A DNA stretch of 64,000 nt from Omphalotus guepiniiformis (taxonomy: Eukaryota; Basidiomycota; Agaricomycetes; Agaricales; Omphalotaceae): contig JAQOOI010000079.1 in the NCBI GenBank assembly GCA_028554645.1, positions 1,488,001 to 1,552,000 of the forward strand, given 5' to 3'. The translations under genes were made by a program, and so were the position numbers. The notes below the pieces were generated by a model, which saw only the letters and a program-made list of their open reading frames with translations, had not been told where the DNA came from and searched no databases. This document shows, piece after piece, positions 14,814 to 27,900 of this stretch (positions are counted from its first letter, which is position 1; each line of letters opens with the position of its first letter).

Positions 14814-16348
14814 TGTAAAGCGGACCTAATAAGGTCAGTATGCAACAACGAAGCTGAAGACGATTATTGGGTGAGCGCAGCGAAGCCAATATAAGAGGTG
14901 ACCCAAAATCCGTTGCACAGCCACCGTGCGCGTCGACATATGGGGAAAGGGCTGCAGCTCGGTCTGGACCGGTCTTACTAATATAAAAATCGCTTTCTTC
15001 ACTTCTACATCAACCTTCCGACACTTTTACGCTTCAGATTACAATCAGATGTAGTGTATGTCCAAATGTGTATAATATTCAAAGATATTACTGGGTAAAA
15101 AACACACAAAGTTACCTGATATCATGTGTGGACATATATTATATGTAGCCTCAGTGCCAGTGTAAACTTTTTGAACTCGGACACTTTTTACAGAGTAATA
15201 GTAGGTGTACAGAGTAAAGGTGTCTATGTTAATTTATGCAGCCATAAATGCCCCCGGGTGGATCTGTTCCAGTGAACAAGATATCAGTGACACTCAGGAT
15301 TGATCCCTTTTCTGAGTCTCCTCAGCAGCAATAAAGACATCAAAACTAGATACTGTTTTTCTCTACATCTAAGCCAAGGTACAGATTCCAACAGGAAGGG
15401 TCTGTCCAGAACTGAAAAGTGGTATCAAGATTCACAACTCCATGGCACTGAGTCGTCACTGCCGGGATCTCTAGATATACACTGCTGTATGGGCACTGTA
15501 CTGCGATTACCCATCATGCAGTGGGAGACCTGGCTCCTAATGCAAATTAATCCTGGTCAGCACTTCTTGTGCCTAAGACTGGAACAACGAAAGCAAGTTC
15601 AAGTCAGTTCAGACGCGCCACGCGCGGCACGTCTTGCACGTGACCAATTCCCATCCTTGCCTCCTCAGGCTCTTGCCTCAGCTGAAAAATTCTACTCTCC
15701 TTCTACCTTCAATGTATCATAATTAGATTCAGGTTGTTGTTAGCGGAGTCCATTTCTGCATACAACCCATACATTCGAGTATGATTTATTTACAGTAGCA
15801 ATACTAACAGCCCGTGCTTACCATCTGTGTTGCAGAATCCTGCTTGGATCAAGGCCTGTCGATGAACGCTGCAAGATTTGAAGACAATATTAGTGCTAGG
15901 GACTTCGTAGTCCTGGTGATGGTAAACTGTTTGAAAAAAAGTGAAGAACAGCTCGCGCAAGTGCCCACTCCTGCATTTTGTTGGATCCTCGGCTGAACGA
16001 TCTGAGTTGATGTCTATGCTTTCATCTTCCATTTTCTCCTCGAACTCGTTACCTTTTCGATGTCATCTACTAGTAAGAGAGGATTCTCAGTCAGACGCAC
16101 GACGCGTTATTGACGCGCTGTTTGGTTATATAAGGCGTTGTTCTGCGGGCTATCGATACGGTGTAAAAGACCCATGACATATATAGCGAGTGAGGATTGT
16201 ATGCTTTTAGTTAGTGTGAAATCACTACTTGCGAATTTACACTTGATGTAAGGAGACAAAGGGACAAAGGTTTTCCCCAGTAGATGAACTCTCGGGGCAA
16301 TGTATGCGCAACTGCATCACCTCTTTCATCTCTTACCACGACCTAGAA
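14814..16348. other. Intergenic; possible orphan promoter and one weak ORF
   Basis: Near 14978-15045 a TATA-like element (AATATAAAAATCGC) is followed by a CT-rich stretch and ATCAACC, like a rightward core promoter. The first ATG after it is followed at once by a stop, so no gene remains. AT-rich sequence follows to about 15300. A 140-codon plus-strand frame at 15300-15722 has no protein-like features. A weak minus-strand gene at 15709-16032 is listed separately. Confidence 0.4.
15709..16032 (-). CDS. Possible small hypothetical protein
   Basis: A start in good context gives MEDESIDINSDRSAEDPTK. Removing a GT-AG intron at 15756-15821 (donor GTAAGC, acceptor TGCAG) keeps the frame and yields about 85 residues ending TDEMDSANNNLNLIMIH. 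The N terminus is acidic and no domain is recognised. It would be divergent from the importin gene, with about 316 bp between the starts. A chance frame cannot be excluded. Confidence 0.3.
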
Positions 16349-19300
16349 ATGTCCAATGTCGCCTTTCTTCCTACACTGCCGCCGTCCGATATAGAGCGCG
16401 CCGCTCAAGTCAGTTAGTTACGACTTTGACGTTTAATCTAACACAACCTGACAACTTTTCGCCCAGTTGATTTTACAAGCTTACGGCGCACCGAATCCCA
16501 ATACATCAGCCGATGACTTACGGCGTCTCCAGCAGGAACTCTTTGACATTCAGAAGCTTCCGGAAGCTTGGGGTCTTGTTATTCCTCTTTTGAACCACCG
16601 AGATCAGAACGTTCAGTTCTTCGGAGCACACACGTACGTTTTGGACGACCAGAACTTGTTGAGGATTGGAAACTGAAGATATCGTCAAGTGCCCAGGTCA
16701 AGATTGCGAGGGATTGGTGAGCACTGAATGCATTTCTTGTACAAAGCCTTGAAGGCCATTATTGTGTGCGATTGGCGATCTGTAAGCGGGCAATGATAAT
16801 GGGTCAGGATGGGAATTTGAAGGATGGATTTCGCCTCGGACTGTTTAAGAACCGCTGGATTTCAGCTAACATTTCGATCAATAGGGCTCTATTCCCTCAG
16901 GAACACGCAGAATCTCTACGAGATTTACTGGTTCAGCTAACTTCCCATTCCGTGGCCGTTGGGAAGACCAAAGTCATTCTCCGCAAATTATTCGTCTCCG
17001 TCTGTCCTTCCGATCCCTTCAACGTTAATCCATTTTAAGAATCGTCATTGCAGCTATCCTCCTTGGCACTCAAACTTGTGCCACAGCACCCTACGCGCTG
17101 GCCCGATTGGATTCTCGGTTGTGTGACATCGCTTTCAGGACATGGCGCTTCGAATGAACACGTACTAGATTTCCTCGCTATCGTGGCTGAGGAGATTGGT
17201 ACGGCTGATCTAGTGGGACCAAGCAAGTAAGCTTTTGCAAGATCCTTGGGTGACCTCGTGAATTCATGTCCAGGCTAGATCTCGAATGCAGCAAAGCATG
17301 ATGGACGCGACGCCGATGGTTGTCCAAGCGATCAAATCTTCAATAAATCAGCCCATAAAGCCCAATGAGGTGTTGTCCGCAATGAAGTGTTTGCAGGCTT
17401 GGTTACCACATCTGCCGACGAGGTACATACGCGTACTCTTTTCTCATTCAAATTACTCACTCAACTTGACAGTGACTTCACTCCGCTCATTCCACTGCTG
17501 ATCTCTCTCCTCAATCCTGATGTGGACTCCGTATTTATTGCTGCTTCCGACGCTCTGCAAGAGATCATGTCAAAGTCTGCGTTATCTGATGGCTCTGGCA
17601 CACGCATCCTCACTGAGCCACTATTATTTTGGCTTGACTACACTGGCTCCCGTATCGTTGACTCATCGCTTCAAACAGGATTCGCAGACGAAGTATCACT
17701 TTCTCTATGTAAACTATTATCTGCTCTAGGCGATCACTCTACAAGCTATCTCGCCGCAAACATGGCTTCGTCCGCACCAGTGACGCTCCTTCCTTCTTCC
17801 ATCCCTAGTAATATCTCCGCCTCAGATCGCAATCAGACTAAAGGTCAATTGACCCAAGTCTTCCTTCGTCTCTTGCTTTCGTATACCGGATTTCCAGGAT
17901 ATTACGGTGTGGATGAGGAAGTAAGCGAGATGACACTGGGGTTTTGGTATATGCTTCAGGAAGCTTTATGGAGCAACGACTTTTATATGCCGGAGGAAGA
18001 AGGGGAAAACTCCGCTTCAGAACAATCCGAGATGGGAGATCAAACGGGGGTGGCTAAGGTGTTGTACGTAGAGGTCGTGAAAGTGCTCAGGAGGAAGATT
18101 ACGTGGCCCGGGCCCCGGCATGGGTGGGCGAAAGGTGAGAGTTCGGTTGTATTTCGAGTTTTCGTCAAACTCATTGAAACATACGTGTTTTTAAAGATCA
18201 GGTGGACAAGTTCCAGGTGTTAGTTTTGCCTTCCCTTGTTTCCTTTTCGCGTCTGCTGATTACGATTTCCCGCAGATATCGAAGAGATGTGGGGGATATC
18301 TTGATTAACGCGTAAGCCTGGTGCTCTTTTGCTTCTGCTTGAAGTTTATGTGTTTATGCAGGTACTATGTCATTCGGGATGACATGGTCATTTATTTCGT
18401 AAATGATGTCGCTGAGCGTTTGAGTCAAGGTCAGCCTCGCGCATGGGATGTATGCTTTGCTTCGAACAGACCCATGGTTTATCAAGAGTTCATGAATTGC
18501 TTCCAAGGATATTGAAGCTACGCTACACTGTATTCTATCAATACAAGAAGCCCTAGACTATGACACAACACCTCAGCTCCACCGCCTCTTTACATCTGAA
18601 ATCCTTGGTCGACTTCCCACGACAGGCCACAGTCGTGTACGAAGGACCACCCTCAGTCTCATAGGTAGGCGCTCTGTGCAATATTTCTGACTCTAAATTG
18701 TAACCTCTATTCTATGCTAGGCACGTATACATCATGGTTTGCCTCCGAAAGTAAAAATGCGCCGTCCAAAGTCAATCTACTCATGGCAGTTCTATCTTAC
18801 GTCGTGCAAGCTCTGCCCGATCAGTACCTCTGTCTTCAAGCAGCCTCCGCCTTGCGAAACCTCTGTGATGCCAATCGAAAGGCACTTGCACCACAAATCG
18901 GAGCTTTCGCAGAGCTTCATGCAGGTCTCGCTCAGGTACCGGTCAGTCATTACACTTACTCGGATACTGAAATCATTATCTGACCGAGCTCCGGGCGATT
19001 AGGATTGGGAGAAGAGCAAAGTTTTGGAATCAATAGCAAGCGTTATACAGGCTTTGCCCCCTTCTGAAGAGATATCTCCGGTCGAAGTGCGTGAAACATT
19101 TTACACGCCGATGCTTCGAAATATATCGTTTTCTACCTAGGTCATTGTCAACCCTATAATCTCAAAATTAGCAGAAGTCCTTCGTCCACCTACTTCCGTG
19201 TGTAGACCCTGAATTGATCTTACTTCGCTATCCTGAACTAATCTTCTGACAGCTTTCGGCAGATTCTCGTCCCGTTGCTATTCTCCAAATTGAAACTTTG

Positions 19301-20721
19301 ACGGGCGTGGCAAAGGGTCTCACACGGACAAATACTATAGGCGATGGTATTACTACTGCTTTGGAGGAGGGTTTTGAGGACGAGAAAGAGCTGGCAGCTA
19401 TTGAACAGGCCCGACAAGATCCACGGATCGTTCAGTTAAGGGAGAATATCCTGACTGCCATTCGGGGCTGTATAGAAGTTTTTGGTGATTTTGAAGTTGC
19501 CCAGGTAGCTTGTTTTCTTGTTCCGTGCATTGAGATTAGACTAACTGTACTTGAACGAAGGCCTTAGGCGACCTCGTGAAATCTATCACCTCCTTACCTT
19601 CCGATGCCACCTTAATAACTTTACCGGCGCCGCCTTTACTGGAGATTGTATGCTTCGCCATGCAGCGGCAAGTAACAGCGTCCTGGCTGACTTTGGCTGG
19701 GATTTTGATCAACCAGCTCAGCCCGCCACCGCCGATGCCTCTGCAAGGGAAGGACACTGAGAGAGAGAAAAGGAACGCTCGGGCTCGAGCTGAGATGGAG
19801 GAGCAGGGAAAGATGGTCGTATCGGGTGCACTCCCTGTACTTTTGAGCACGTCGTTGGCGTTGCTGGGGACTCCAGGAGGAATGGAAAATGTGCGTGCAT
19901 TCAAAATTGACTACATGATATTGGTCACTTATCCACCTCTGGTGAAGAACCCTGACATCGTTCAGGAATTCTTTCTATGCCTGGATAGAGTAGGCTATTT
20001 CTTTTCTTGAAACGATTGTCTATCGCTCACTTCTTTGAATAGAGTTGCTCAAGTTTTCACTGGAAATTTCTATTCGCTACCACCTGGCGCTTTGGATACG
20101 CTCATTCAGTGTTCCATCCGTGCGTTGACACTTCAAGAACGATATTCCCTGGTTGCTGCTTGTAATTTTCTAGTGAGCAACTGTGAACGGTCTATTCGAG
20201 CTCTAGTTTGCTGAAACTTGGTCTCAGAGCACATTCATTCATCGATCATATGTGCATGCAAATCTTGAGCCTTATCGTGTGCAATTCATTTCGACTCACG
20301 GACGCTCCATCATGCAAGCGATCTTGGGTGGTTTAGCTGGCCAGGCGCCGCGTAGTGCCACCCAAAATCTAATCGAAATGCTTTCAACTATGTTGACGCG
20401 GTGCTTAGAGGAGTCAAAGATATGGTTAAGAGAGGTCTTGTTCGATGTAAGTGGCAATGAGTGCTCACAGTTTAAACGCTCTGTCTAATTTATTCATTAG
20501 CCAAACTTTATACCCTCGAAAGCTAAACCAGAGGATAAGGAGCGCTTCATGAAAACAATTGTCGGGTACGTTCTTAACTGCCGCTGATTTCTTATCGCTG
20601 ATTGTACGCACATTCTAGTTCGAGGTCTCTGAAGAGGACGCGCGAAGCAGCTCAACAATTCACGCTTCTGGCTCGAGGTCTTGAAGGAACAAGTTTCGGG
20701 TATGCTTCGGTGTCAATGTAA
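16349..20721 (+). CDS. Importin-13/transportin-3-like karyopherin
   Basis: A large importin-beta family receptor that would carry cargo through nuclear pores under Ran control. It starts MSNVAFLPTLPPSDIERAAQLILQAYG. Helical HEAT-type sequence runs throughout (LRRLQQELFDIQKLPEAWGLVIPLLNHRDQNVQFFGAHT, RDLLVQLTSHSVAVGKTKVILRKLFVS, DFLAIVAEEIGTADLV, PDIVQEFFLCLDRVAQVFTGNFYSLP, LTLQERYSLVAACNFL). It ends SLKRTREAAQQFTLLARGLEGTSFGYASVSM. The N terminus and the layout fit the importin-13 / Kap111 / Mtr10 group, but I cannot separate these by eye. About 20 exons, most with GT-AG introns. The exception is 19990-20043, where no GT-AG choice keeps CLDRVAQVF in frame. Convergent with the PPR-like gene. 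Confidence 0.85.
19990..20043 (+). other. Repeat-bounded non-GT-AG intron in importin gene
   Basis: The join GATAGA to GTTGCT restores LDRVAQVF and the frame of all later exons. The 54 nt removed begin GTAGGC and end AATAGA; ATAGAGT occurs across both borders (19985-19991 and 20039-20045). The canonical acceptor AATAG gives the wrong frame and a stop. Confidence 0.6.
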
Positions 20722-21768
20722 ATATTATTGGTTGTGTTGGTTAGCAGGCAATGAGTTCTGAGCTGTAGTACTTGATGCATCTTGATGATTAGTGTCAATA
20801 TGTGCAACTAATGTATATCATTCTAATCACAAGCTGTTGTATTGTGAATGTACGTCCAGGCAGGCTGCTTTTGTCTAAACCACCCTTCCTGCTGCCAACT
20901 ATGCCTAGTCTATAACGATCTCTTGAATGTATGCCACTGCCGATAATCAACTGGCGTTCCATGCGACGTTTACCGGGCCAACGGTACGGTCTAGAAGTGG
21001 TTATGTGAGACTAAGTGAATAGTGGATTCACTTACTAGCCTGTGCTAAGCAGGCTGCCGATCGTTCGGATAAAATGGTCGTTCCAATAGACCAGATTATT
21101 TCTGGAGCCTCTCTGATGTTTCGGGGCTAGATGAGTTCTCGCCCAAGCATCTGAGAGTCATGCTCACACACTGCACAGGACGTAGTCTTCTATATCTTCC
21201 TTTAGTATTAAGTTGCCATGGACTATATCCATTCGATGCGGGCAACGGGATCTGTGGTGTATGATTCGTGAACTCGAACCTGTTGAAGCAGCAGTTCCAG
21301 AGTCGTCTGCAAGTCGTCTGATTGCTATAATAATAAATATGAAATGACAGAAATGGCCCTGCAAATTCTTCTATTGTACGTTTGGTGTACATACACGCTT
21401 GTTCGGGTTACAGCATAGACGTCACCACACGCAAAGTGACAACATATCTTTACGCTCTTTACGCATAGGAAAAAAAAAAGGTACAACTCAAAAGTGCCAT
21501 TTTTATTGTCAAAAGGGCTGCTAGCACATATTGGTCGAAGTCATGGTTTGCCGTTCTGCAATGTCGAGCTTGTAACCCTGCGATGAGCAAATAACCCCTT
21601 GCGCTAGATCCCTAAACGCGATGCGTCGTCGGCTTCTGGAACCATCGTCGATTGATGATATTCCGGCAGGTGCGAATGCGTCTCGAGCGATGAGACTCAC
21701 ATGATGAGAGACTGTAACGCGTCTCTCTCCCTTTGCAAAACCCAAGGTAAATGCACTTCTGTTCACCT
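20722..21768. other. Convergent intergenic region
   Basis: 3' regions of the importin and PPR-like genes. Short minus-strand frames near 21096-21392 have no recognisable content. A short A-run lies at about 21471-21479. Confidence 0.5.
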
Positions 21769-24737
21769 TCACCCAAAGTTCACCTTCATCTGACGACGGC
21801 GCTCTGCCGCGGACAAAGCCCCCCAATCTCTGTAAACCTTGTCAAGGTACTGGTTCTTCCCCTTAACGTACGGGTAACGAGCTTGGAGGCGTCGGGCAAC
21901 CTCGGCTACCGCGGGGAGATTATGTGCCCCGAGGAAGGCACGCATCAAAGCAACGTAGAGAATGAAATCGGCTGATGGGAGTTGAGTGGAGCTGCGCCGT
22001 GCAGAGTGTTGAGACGGGTCAGGGACATTGGTGGAGTGCGTGCTGCTTTGACCTGGTAACGCATTGTGTTTTTCAGAGAGTCCGGCACTCAATGACGCAG
22101 AGCTATCTGGGTTGATCTGGTCGGAAGCGGTAGCCGTGTTTTCAGGTCCAGCAGCCCCAGCCTTGAAAGAGCCAGAGTCCTGTCCAGGATCTGCGTGTCA
22201 TCAAAGGATAAGGTTGATTGACTCTGACAGATGAATTCATAGAGGCACCTACCATCAGGTAGAGAACCTGTATCGGATTGATGCTGTAACCTAGCAAGGC
22301 CATCTAGCGTTTCTCTACTTTCTTCTAGGGCAGGTCCAGTGTCATCAGAAGGTTGATCGATGGCTGGTTCATTCATCGCCTGATTACTCGAGTCTGGAGC
22401 AGCTTTCACATCCTGCGCTTGCGTAGATGACATGGCCTTCTGTGCTCTCTCCTCCCTGTCAAGCCTCATCTCCAACCTGTTGAGCACATGAAAAGCCTTT
22501 TGTTCCTGCCCATTAAACGCGTAATATCTCGCTAGCTCGGTGAAATGATATACTGTGGGCTGCAATCCTACATTGACCATATCCTTCAAAATTCGAGTAC
22601 CCGCATATGGGCCGGACGAGTGCATCATGCGCATCATGAAGGGAGTAAACGACTCGGACACGACCGAGCAGCTCGGTGGATCAGACAGGGGAGGGGCTGG
22701 AAGGCTTGGTGAGAAGGAACTGAGCGCAGGGGAGTTGGAGGAAGCAAAGTACTCGTCGGTTACATGCCCTTTGTGGTCTGCAAACAGAAGCAATTTGGAG
22801 TAGAGCGAATCGAGTCGGACCGGCGTTGTTGTGAGCTGCGCGAGGGATTGCCAGACGAGGGCACAGTGAGCTCTGCTAGGAAAAATTCGCGTGCGGTCAA
22901 CAACAGGTTCAGATGCTACAGACGGAGGGAAGGATTCATCATATTCATAATGATCTCTTGAATGCAGCAGGCGAAATATCTCTGCGCGCGGAACACCGGC
23001 GAGAAAAAAATTATCTAGGAAGTTTTGAAGGACGTTGCGATACAGACCATGTCGATAATTCAGTACCATCTCTGCGAAAACCCACAGCGAGGCTGCATGA
23101 TGACTGCCTCGGTATGCGCGCCTGCGCAATAATTCGAGCGCTTTGGTGCGGCCGGTTGAGGAGTATTGGGCCATGAAGTCCATGATAGTGTTGGCGTGTG
23201 GAAGCCCCTTGTGATCCATGAGTGCCGCTTTCATGTATTGGAGAGTCTGGGGCAAGGGCATATCCAACTTCGTAGCATCAGCTGTCTTGTATAATGTGGA
23301 TGCTAAACTAGCCTCGTCGGCCGCATCGATCATGCCACCGTGGGCAATGGTAATTTCTTCCAGTATTCCCCGAATAGTGCGTGCGTATTCATCATATTTC
23401 GGGTCATCTGTCTGCAGCAAACGGTGAAGGAGAATCTGGTAGGTGTGGACGTTAAGGTATCCTTTCAATTTTCCTTCCGGAAGCAAGCGTATTGCGACGT
23501 CGAAATGACCGGCGTCAGCCAGGTGTCGAATTGCTATACCTCGAATCGTCCTAGACCTAAGAAGCGTAAAATCTCTTACGCGTCTATGCCTGGGAGGTTG
23601 GCTCTTGAGAAATGCCAGATGCCTGGCCTCGTATTCTGTGATAAATTGGAAGCTGGCTTCAGGCGGGGCGTAGCGCATTATCACGGGAATGACGACGGAA
23701 TTCACGACCACTGCGTATCCCTTCTCTGCACAAATTAAGCCAAACTCGAGAATGATATGGAGGTTGGCAACGGGCGCCCAGAAGATCTGTCGACGGACAG
23801 CATAGAATTTGTTTTCACCCGCCGAGGGCGCTGTGGGGATGAGAGAAAACCAGAGTCTGAAGTCGGAGAGGCGTTCATTTTCTGATAAGTCGGGAACTTG
23901 AAGTGCCAGCACACTGGCTGCTTCGAATATAGGAGAAGGTGGTACGTCTGTCTCTAAAGAGCGGAGTTCACTGAGAAGACGTTTTGCGCTGTGGTAGTCT
24001 CCCAAACGAATGAGAAGATGAAGGTTTTCTATGGGCGAAACTGGAGAGCTAACGGCACCAGGTGTCGATGATGCGAAGACATAGTCACCAGAAGCGTCCA
24101 TGTCTTCGAATACTGATGAAGAATCATCGACACTGGGCTCCTGCAGTTTAGCAGGGAGAGATCTCAACCTGAGATCTTCCACCATGGATTCTACCATGGG
24201 CTGGTTGCCAAACTTGGCAATAATCGGCATTAATTGATGTTGTACCATTTCAGAGTAACCCTTGGAAGCAGCAACCTGAGCAAATCTGTAAATCAGGTGT
24301 ACATTTAGGGCAGGGTATGCCAGCAAAAAGTCCCGAGTCCTGTGGAGACCATTCGTACCCATAGTGGAATATTCAGGGTACAGCGCTAGCCAGCGGCACA
24401 TGGGAAGTGCGCTTTTCATCCCTCGGTGGAGGGAACCCAACGTCCAGAGTGCTGCATCCTCATAGACAGTATCGAACGGTATATCGACACCTTGCTCTAT
24501 GAGTTCGTCGCGTATTGCCTCCGCCATCTGAAAGTGACAATCTTGAACGAGGCTCGGTAAGTCCTTTAGAGTGGGACGAGAAGGCTGAGTAGGAAGAGAA
24601 GAAAGAGCCTGATAGTCCTCCGACCCCTCAGGCTCAAAAACCGAGGAGAAGCGCTGAGCTCTATGTGGAGAAGAGTATAAATCGCGAGTGAGTCTTGACC
24701 AGTGTATTCGACGCAACGCCGTCCATGTTAGGCTCAT
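21769..24737 (-). CDS. PPR-like, probably mitochondrial RNA-associated protein
   Basis: Two exons joined across a GT-AG intron (GTAGGT...CGCAG) near 22200-22251. The start MSLTWTALRRIHWSRLTRDLYSSPHRAQRFSS is preferred because it makes an Arg-rich, acid-free mitochondrial presequence; an upstream in-frame ATG at 24854 adds an acidic, Cys-rich 39 residues and overlaps the promoter. The body is a long alpha-helical repeat protein with PPR-like pairs (LHPAN-type helices such as HFTELARYYAFNGQEQKAFHVLNRLEMRL, and DFILYVALMRAFLGAHNLPAVAEVARRL). A Ser/Thr-rich linker precedes the last exon. PPR proteins bind organellar RNA; this specific role is inferred. Reading through the intron instead ends the protein at 22089 and loses the last helices. 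Divergent from GIN4, 243 bp apart. Confidence 0.75.
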
Positions 24738-24813
24738 CCATGCAAGCAAGCAGTGGTCGATTTTTGGTCGACTTGCAAAATTGTTGTCACATGCTCTAAA
24801 GTCATCGTCACAC

Positions 24814-24821
24814 TCACGTGA
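24814..24821. promoter_or_regulatory. TCACGTGA palindrome in shared divergent promoter
   Basis: Perfect 8-bp palindrome containing the bHLH E-box CACGTG, midway between the start codons of the PPR-like gene (24737) and the GIN4 kinase (24981). It matches the Cbf1-type site known in fungi. Function is inferred. Confidence 0.4.
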
Positions 24822-24980
24822 CTCGTATGTCAAAGTTGCCTCGAATCTCGCCAAACGTTTTCGTTTCTTACTTCCAATTCTCCCTGTTTCGCCGCTCGCT
24901 GGTCGCTGCTGCTCGCCCAGGTCAATAATCGCTCTATATTACTCACCTCACTTACAGATACTCCAGTACTATCGTCCTCA

Positions 24981-27900
24981 ATGGCGCCCATATCTTCTAG
25001 TCCACCTCGCGCACCCCCAGTACAGTATACTGCTCCACATGGTACTCGTTGGGAAAAGGAAAAGGCAGCTGCCGGAGGCGCTCAAGCATTTGACTTACCA
25101 TCTGATCCAAAGGTCATTGGTCCATGGATCATTGGTGAATGCGTCGGAAAAGGCGCATCTGGTCGCGTCAAAATCGCCAAGCATCGGCTTACCGGTCAAC
25201 TTGCTGCAGTCAAGATCCTCCCTCTAGCGCCTCTCGCCAGCTCCCGTGCTTCCCTTGCTACCCATCAAGCAAAGACCGAGAAGCAACGCCTAGGTGTTGA
25301 ACGAGAAATCACCATGATGAAACTCATGAAGCATCCGAATATCTTGCGTATCTATGATGTCTATGAAGGTTCCAAGGAGCTCTTTCTCGTTCTCGAGTAC
25401 GTTGAAGGAGGAGAGCTATTCGATTTCCTGGTGAACAAGGGTCGTCTGCCTGAACCTGACGCGATGACTGTCTTCAAGCAAATCATCTACGGCCTTAATT
25501 ACGCTCATACATTCTCTATTATTCACCGCGATCTCAAGCCCGAAAATATTCTTCTGTCTTCCGTCAATCCGCCGCTCATCAAAATCGCCGATTGGGGGAT
25601 GGCTGCGTTTTCCCCGCCTTCTCTTCACCTAGAAACTAGCTGTGGATCTCCGCATTACGCAAGTCCTGAAATTGTCAATGGTCACAAATACTCAGGGAAC
25701 ACAACTGATATCTGGAGCTGCGGTGTCATTCTCTATGCTTTACTCACGGGAAGACTTCCCTTTGATGACAAGAACGTGAAGGTGTTGCTATCCAAAGTTA
25801 AAAGCGGTGTTTACGAAATGCCAGGATGGATCAATCCCCTCGCTCAGGATTTGTTGTCTCGCATGCTCACCATTGATGTCAATCAACGAATTACGGTCTG
25901 TATGTCTTTTCTAGTCCGCATAAGTCGCTTACCTTTTGCTAGATTCCTGAGATCCTAAATCATCCCTGGCTCAAGTCTTCCCCCGCTGCTAAGATAGCAG
26001 CTTCTGCCCCAACCATGGAGGATTACGAACTAGCACCTTCTCCCAGTACTTTAGCACGCCCTATATCCGATCCATCTCTGATAGACTCCGACCTGCTCAC
26101 TTCTCTCAAAATCATTTGGGGCCGTCACGCAGATCCTGAAGCTGAAAACATCAAGAGGGATCTTTGCTCACCTGCGGGGCAGGGCGTTCATGCGAAAGCT
26201 TTTTACTACCTGCTGCGCATGTATCGAGAAGATACTTTGAAGATGAAGGGAGAAACAGAATGCTCCGAATTATCGAGTGGACTGGGGCAAGGGAGTCTCA
26301 CATTCAATCTTGGGTGGGAGTTAGACACGTCTGGCTTGGGTAACTCCTTCGTTAGCAGGCAAGAAGAACGACGTGGCGGATCAAGAGCCTCATCTCCTAC
26401 CGTTGTGCCTCTGTCTCGAAACTCTCTGTCTCGAAACTCTTATAGCGCTTCTAGGGACAGACCCATGTCACCGACCGGACCTCGTCCTCCTCTCGTCCAT
26501 GGCCTTCCAGAGCAAAACAAATGCGAATCGCGGAATTCCCTGTCTCGCCAGCCATCTATGTCCCGCAAGGTCTCACAGCCCAAGTCTTCTTTTGCCTTAG
26601 CGAACGGTGGTCTCAAGACAAACGGAGGATCGCAACTTCCGAAAAGGGGAAACACGTACTCACATCGCGAGAAGAGTAGTTCCTCTTCATCTTCTTCGAC
26701 TACTGACCACGTCTCGACCGTGCGTTTTCCAGTGCAGCGCGCTCAATCGTACCGACCTTCGTCGAGGCCCTCAAGACCCAGATCGGCAACAGAGGTTCCT
26801 TCTCAGGCGACTCTACCCACGAGAGAAAAGGAAACGCAGCGAGATGAAGGAAGACGCATTCGATCGCATTCACGTCGAGCATCATCCAGGATCCCTTCTC
26901 TAGCGGTGCATTCGAGAACATCCATGTCCTCAAGCGGACCTGATAGCTCAAGCCAATCTGTTACTAGCCCCAAACCATCGATGCATGCTCCTATCCCTCT
27001 GCATCCATCAGATCCCGCTTCTACGATATCAAGTGTCGATATCACGAAGGTTGCCTCGAGCAAGTCGCCACCGCCTCTGTTACTGCCACTCCCGTTACAT
27101 ACTTCTCCTAAGGCGGACAATGTGGCGCTGCAGATGGAAATGGACCTGCTCGCAGAACTTGTCAATGATCTCGTCGCGAAGGGGCAGGAGCAACAACAAC
27201 AGCAAGCTATGCAGGCTTCAGTGAAGGAACGTCACGTATATCAGCGCCAGCATCAGCCTCGTCCGTATGAGCAACAACGGTATCATTCTTCCACGAGACA
27301 CCGCGCCGTGTCCTTCGCCCGTGAGAATATAGGTGCAGATAAGGAGAACATGAGTGTTAGGGATGAGTCATGGAGCTATGTCGGGGCCGATGAGTGCTGT
27401 TCTCCAGTCAGAGGTACTACTGTTGGCAACGTGGCTCTCGCAAATATCGCTAATGCCGCCGCTGGCAATGCAAACGCGAGTCTCGCGAAAGGGAAAAACG
27501 TGGAGAAGGACAGGAAATCACGCCGTAAGTAATCCCTTTCACCTGCCTTTTGCGTCCGCCTCGCCGTGTCTCTGTTTTTATTTACGTGCACTTCTGTTCG
27601 CTAACGCTCCGATCTTTTAGCTCCTCCACTGGAGCTTCCCCCTCTTAACCGCAAGAGTTCGACTCCGTCCGCTCTTGGATCTCCGATAGCTCTTTCCCCA
27701 CCAGCGAACTCTCACATTCATCATACCAAGAATGGTCTCACTTCTCCGGTTGTCGGCGAATTCAAAGGCTGGCTATCGAACTTGTTTGGCTGGAAACACT
27801 CTACTCCGAATGCGGGAACTGGGATTCTGTACTCCCCTGACGACGTGCACAAAACTCGCCGAGACGTCATCAGGTTACTTGCATCGCTCGGAGTCGTTAT

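Noticed and set aside
15040..15610. Possible solo LTR beginning TGTAGTGTATG
   Set aside because: I could not find a matching CA end with a 5-bp target duplication.
15300..15722. 140-codon plus-strand frame
   Set aside because: No signal, domain, splice pattern or compositional support; overlaps the tail of the weak minus-strand gene candidate.
22089..22250. PPR-like protein ending at 22089 by read-through
   Set aside because: A good GT-AG intron removes this part and continues into a helical C terminus in frame.
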